Positions 61,220 through 64,000 of a DNA stretch of 64,000 nucleotides are shown in pieces. Source of the DNA: Actinomycetota bacterium (GTDB lineage Bacteria; Actinomycetota; Acidimicrobiia; Acidimicrobiales; Acidimicrobilacustridaceae); NCBI GenBank assembly GCA_016185305.1, contig JACPNV010000031.1, forward strand, positions 1 through 64,000. The letters are read 5' to 3'. The notes beneath the pieces are model-generated. The model was given only the letters and a program-made list of their open reading frames with translations. It had not been told where the DNA came from and did no database searches. The first letter of the stretch is position 1. Every line of letters starts with the position of its first letter. Both the position numbers and the translations under genes were made by a program.

Positions 61220-61666
61220 TTGGCCGAGCGTTGCCGGGCAACCGACGTGGAACGCATCGGACGGACCCGCGTACAACACCCGCACCGGGCGAAGCGTCTC
61301 GTGGAGGGCGCTCTCCGACGAGTGCCGAAGCGATCAGCCGCGTGGAACGGCGCGAAGATCGTCGGCCTTCGTCACCGAGGGACCTTGCCGACCAAACGGG
61401 GCGGGCTGGCCGCGACGGCGACGTGCAACGGCCAGATCGTCGCGGTGGGCGGCGAGGCCGATCACACCTTTCCGGAAGCCGAAGCGTTCGACGTGGCTTC
61501 GGGCGTGTGGCGAGCCCTGCCTGACACGCCGACGGCGCGGCACGGGTTGGGGGTGGTGACTATCGGATCGAACGTGTATGTGACCCACGGCGGCCGGACG
61601 CCCGGCATGTCCTCGTCTGCCGTCAACGAGATGCTCGACGTGTCCTCACTCGGGGCGTGTCGCTGA
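61220..61666 (+). pseudogene. Kelch-repeat protein fragment
   Basis: From about residue 50 the frame shows Kelch-type repeats (LAATATCNGQIVAVGGEAD, EAFDVASGVWRALPDTPTARHG, VVTIGSNVYVTHGG). The first 45 residues are arginine-rich and not Kelch-like. Only about one and a half repeats remain, where a propeller needs six or seven, so this is a remnant. Its end overlaps the convergent ferritin-like gene by 21 bp. Confidence 0.55.
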
Positions 61667-62182
61667 GTAGGCCGCGGGCGGCGGTTGCCAGCCGAACATC
61701 CGGACGGCGAACGGAAGCATCCAGTGTCCTCGGCAACGATCGCCGAACCATTTCTCGTGCCGGTCTTCCTCGATCGTCATCTCTTCGAGCCGAGCGACCG
61801 CTGCATCCCAGCCGAGCTTGTCGGCGATGTCGCGCGCGGACTCGTACTGCCCGACGTTCGTCGCCTCCAGCCGTCCCGCGGCGTACATCGGTCCGAACCA
61901 TCCGCCGACGAAGCACAGTGTCCCGAAGAACCGGCCGATCGAACCCATGAGCAGTTCTCGACGGCGCCGTGGACGAGCGCCGAGCACATCGAGGAGCATC
62001 GCCACCATGTTGCGGTGGTGCCACTCCGCTTCCTCGATGCGCAGCACCTCCGACTTCTCGTCGGGTTGTCGCAACGACCGGGCGTGGCCCCGGTACGCGT
62101 AGGCGGCGGCCAACTCGCCCGCGTGCGCGTCCTGCAAGATGCGTATCAGCGCGTCGGTGAACTCCTGCTCGTCACCAGCCAT
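61646..62182 (-). CDS. Ferritin-like di-iron protein (COQ7-like)
   Basis: The 178-aa protein has the four-helix carboxylate-bridged di-iron pattern: an acidic helix with DAHAGELAAAYAYRGH, EEAEWHHRNMVAMLL (ExxH), a third helix ARDIADKLGWD, and EEMTIEEDRHEKWFGD (Glu and ExxH-like). The central region has a hydrophobic segment (FFGTLCFVGGWFGPMYAAG), as in the membrane-associated COQ7 hydroxylases. The substrate is unknown. Both ATG 62182 and ATG 62200 are possible; neither has a strong ribosome-binding site. Confidence 0.7.
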   Translation of the reverse strand: MAGDEQEFTDALIRILQDAHAGELAAAYAYRGHARSLRQPDEKSEVLRIEEAEWHHRNMVAMLLDVLGARPRRRRELLMGSIGRFFGTLCFVGGWFGPMYAAGRLEATNVGQYESARDIADKLGWDAAVARLEEMTIEEDRHEKWFGDRCRGHWMLPFAVRMFGWQPPPAAYSATRPE

Positions 62183-62200
62183 CACGACATGGAACACCAT

Positions 62201-62564
62201 CTGCTCGTGTGGACGCACATCGCGTCTCGCCTTGGACCACGCTCGCGAAGCGGCCGTCGAATGGCGACATTGCCGGCTGCGCCGCGGTCGGCAGGAATGT
62301 ACGAAGGGCTTGGCTTCATTCCCTTGGGCGCTTGCGCACGGCGTCGCTTGTCGCATCGACCAGCATCCCTGAGCTGTCGATCACGAAGGACCTCCGCGCG
62401 CCGATGGCCGCCGCGGGCCCCGACGCAGTCGCGAACCTCCTGGCCGCCGTCGATCGAGTCCCGATCCCAACCGCAGCCGAACCTGAGGTCTGAGGTCGCC
62501 GCCAGGCGCGATCTACCGTTGCGTTCTTGCAACGGATCGTGCGGTTGGAACGTCGTTGGTTCGA
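62201..62564. other. No intact gene; one unexplained frame end
   Basis: A plus-strand frame ends at 62493 with a coding-like tail (SLVASTSIPELSITKDL, PDAVANLLAAVDRVPI), which may be the last part of a lost gene. Nothing upstream supports a start. The last 70 bp should contain the promoter of the sigma-factor gene; a GGAAC element (62548-62552) is the only ECF-like signal seen and lies too close to the start codon to be certain. Confidence 0.4.
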
Positions 62565-63083
62565 ATGACGGATCACGAGCTGGCCCTCGAGCCTCTGGCG
62601 GTGACGTTGCCCTTGTCTGGTGGCGCCAAGCCGACCGTCGAGGAGCTGGTTGCCCTGTTCCGATCGGAGTACGAGCCGATGCTTCGCGTCGCGTTCTTGC
62701 TGCTGGGTTCGCAGCCCGCCGCCGAGGATGTCGTGCAAGATGCTTACGCCGCGTTGTTCGAGCGGTGGAACAGGGTCGAGCGTCCTGGCGCCTATCTGCG
62801 CCGATGTGCGGTCAACCGTTGCTACGACCAGATGCGTCGACGCAAGACCGAGCACCTGCGCCGGGTCGCGCTGGCCGAACCCGAAGCGCACGATCAGCAA
62901 GCGAACGAGCTGCTCGACGTCCTCGACGGGCTGCCGGCAAAACAGCGCGTCGTCGTGATCCTCCGCTACTACGACGGCCTGGCACTGGAGGACATCGCGG
63001 TTGCGACGCGATGGCCGATCGGCACCGTGAAGAGCCTGCATCACCGGGCGATGGCCACCCTGCGAACGCAGGTCGAGCGATGA
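62565..63083 (+). CDS. ECF sigma factor (SigE-family type)
   Basis: The 172-aa protein has sigma region 2 (VEELVALFRSEYEPMLRVAF, AAEDVVQDAYAALFERW) and region 4 (VVILRYYDGLALEDIAVATR, PIGTVKSLHHRAMATL), as in the SigE-family ECF group of actinobacteria. It directs RNA polymerase to a small regulon. The start is ATG 62565; a TTG at 62556 is possible. Its stop overlaps the next gene's ATG as ATGA, so the downstream membrane protein is probably its partner, in the position where an anti-sigma factor is expected. Confidence 0.9.
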   Translation: MTDHELALEPLAVTLPLSGGAKPTVEELVALFRSEYEPMLRVAFLLLGSQPAAEDVVQDAYAALFERWNRVERPGAYLRRCAVNRCYDQMRRRKTEHLRRVALAEPEAHDQQANELLDVLDGLPAKQRVVVILRYYDGLALEDIAVATRWPIGTVKSLHHRAMATLRTQVER

Positions 63084-64000
63084 GCGCGTCGATGGAGCGT
63101 CTCGAGGTCGATATCAAGACGGCGTTGCACAACCGGGCAATGCAGGTGGACGCCTCGTCCAATCTCGTCGGCGCCGTTGCGCAGCGCGTCGCACGGCGGC
63201 GCCGTGATCGGGGTCGCCGGCGCGCGATCGCTCTCGTTTCGACGCTCAGCGCCGGCTTCATGCTGTTCGCGGTGGCGTACGCACGGGTGGACGACTCCCA
63301 AGTCGTGGTCGCATCGCCGCCTCAGCCCGCGTCCCCGAGCACGGCGCCGGCCTTCGCGTTGGTTCCGCGGGTCGCGATGTTCGGGGGCAGCATGGCGCTC
63401 GAGACGGCGTTCGGGCTCAACACGTGGGGCTCGCGCACGCGATCGATCGAGTTGGTCGGCGGGCGCACCCAGTTGGGGTGCGGCATCTCGCAAGCCCCGC
63501 TGCGGCTCGACGTCCGCGGTGTGGGCCGGATGGACGAGACCTGCCGGTGGCCCGTCACGTGGCAGCGCGAGCTCGACGGAGCCACACCCGACGTCGCCGT
63601 CGTCCAAGTGGGTGAGGTCGACCTCGCCGACCAGCGCCTCGACGAGAACGCGACCGGCTGGCTACGAGTCGGCGATCCGATCTTCGACGACTACCTGCGC
63701 AACCAGATGCTCGACGCAACCGACATGATCACCAGCCGGGGGACGACGGCGGTGTGGCTGACCCTCCCACCGACGAAGGCCCCTGCGGGCCGTGACCCGC
63801 GCGCATTGCGCGGCGCCGCCGCAGACCCCGCTCGGGCCGCCCGGTTCAACGAGCTGATCGCCGAACTGCCTCGTCTTCGCCCGAACGCTCCGATCGCGGT
63901 CATCGACCTCGCTGGTTGGCTCGCGACCCAGGACGACCAACGGCTCCGGCCCGACGGCGTGCGCTTCTCGCCGGCCACCGCCGCCGAGGTCGCCGACCGT
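63080..64000 (+). CDS. Membrane-anchored SGNH-like protein, partial (runs off the window)
   Basis: ATG 63080 overlaps the sigma-factor stop. The product begins with a soluble helix (RLEVDIKTALHNRAMQVDAS), a basic stretch, then one transmembrane helix (AIALVSTLSAGFMLFAVAYA). The outside part is an SGNH-like domain with block I FGGSMALETAFG (GDS changed to GGS), a Cys pair region (LGCGISQAP, DETCRWP) and the C-terminal RPDGVRFSPATA, where the usual catalytic His (DGVHF) is Arg. The active site may therefore be incomplete. By position the cytoplasmic helix may hold the sigma factor. No stop occurs before 64000. Confidence 0.8.
   Translation, partial: MSASMERLEVDIKTALHNRAMQVDASSNLVGAVAQRVARRRRDRGRRRAIALVSTLSAGFMLFAVAYARVDDSQVVVASPPQPASPSTAPAFALVPRVAMFGGSMALETAFGLNTWGSRTRSIELVGGRTQLGCGISQAPLRLDVRGVGRMDETCRWPVTWQRELDGATPDVAVVQVGEVDLADQRLDENATGWLRVGDPIFDDYLRNQMLDATDMITSRGTTAVWLTLPPTKAPAGRDPRALRGAAADPARAARFNELIAELPRLRPNAPIAVIDLAGWLATQDDQRLRPDGVRFSPATAAEVADR

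Overview
The window is high-GC chromosomal DNA from an actinobacterium, most likely of the Acidimicrobiia type. The evidence is codon use and gene content: acyl-CoA enzymes, amidohydrolases, a P450 with its small ferredoxin, a mycothiol-type DinB/maleylpyruvate isomerase protein, GTG and TTG starts, and many stop/start overlaps. This placement is inference; no rRNA gene is present.

Layout. (1) 1-10752: the right end of an integrated island that ends at the 3' end of a tRNA-Gly gene. It carries an XRE regulator, a RelE-like protein, a second HTH protein, a type I restriction system (hsdM-hsdS-hsdR) and a tyrosine integrase. The HsdR is unusual: it is fused to a shortened AlbA_2 domain and a DUF4268-type nuclease-like protein. 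(2) 10925-23734: core genes, nearly all on the minus strand. They include zinc-ribbon/disordered proteins, an Fpg/Nei glycosylase, a methionine unit (SAM-riboswitch candidate, metX, PLP trans-sulfuration enzyme, terminator), a PEP-mutase/isocitrate-lyase family enzyme and a solitary adenine methyltransferase. (3) 23889-26821: a VWA lipoprotein, a multi-pass membrane protein and a glutathione peroxidase. (4) 26953-32204: a plus-strand run of phytanoyl-CoA-dioxygenase-like protein, APH-like kinase, acyl-CoA ligase and ThDP-dependent lyase, which together resemble a bacterial alpha-oxidation pathway. (5) 32264-46221: lgt, an acyl-CoA dehydrogenase broken by one amber codon, a GH78 rhamnosidase-like enzyme, a four-PAS GGDEF protein, rtcB, a broken NadD-like gene, and two hydrolase-fold proteins that have lost their catalytic residues. 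(6) 46260-52895: a tightly overlapping catabolic cluster on the minus strand (DinB-like, SDR, ferredoxin, P450, D-aminoacylase, amidohydrolase 2, TetR) with a TetR-type operator. (7) 52977-62182: an OafA-type acyltransferase, then an accessory zone of remnants: Rhs-like tail with a small membrane protein, IS5 and IS256 fragments, an integrase fragment, a HEPN protein and an AbiEi/AbiEii type IV toxin-antitoxin pair. (8) 62565-64000: an ECF sigma factor overlapping a membrane-anchored SGNH-like protein that runs off the window.

Working together. metX and the PLP enzyme form a complete unit from predicted SAM sensor to terminator. The PhyH/APH/ligase/ThDP genes are co-oriented, and the last two overlap. 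In the P450 cluster three of the junctions are ATGA overlaps, pointing to one polycistronic message under the TetR protein. The strongest candidates for something undescribed are the triple-domain HsdR, the PhyH-APH-ligase-ThDP set, and the low-GC Rhs-tail/HEPN/AbiE zone.
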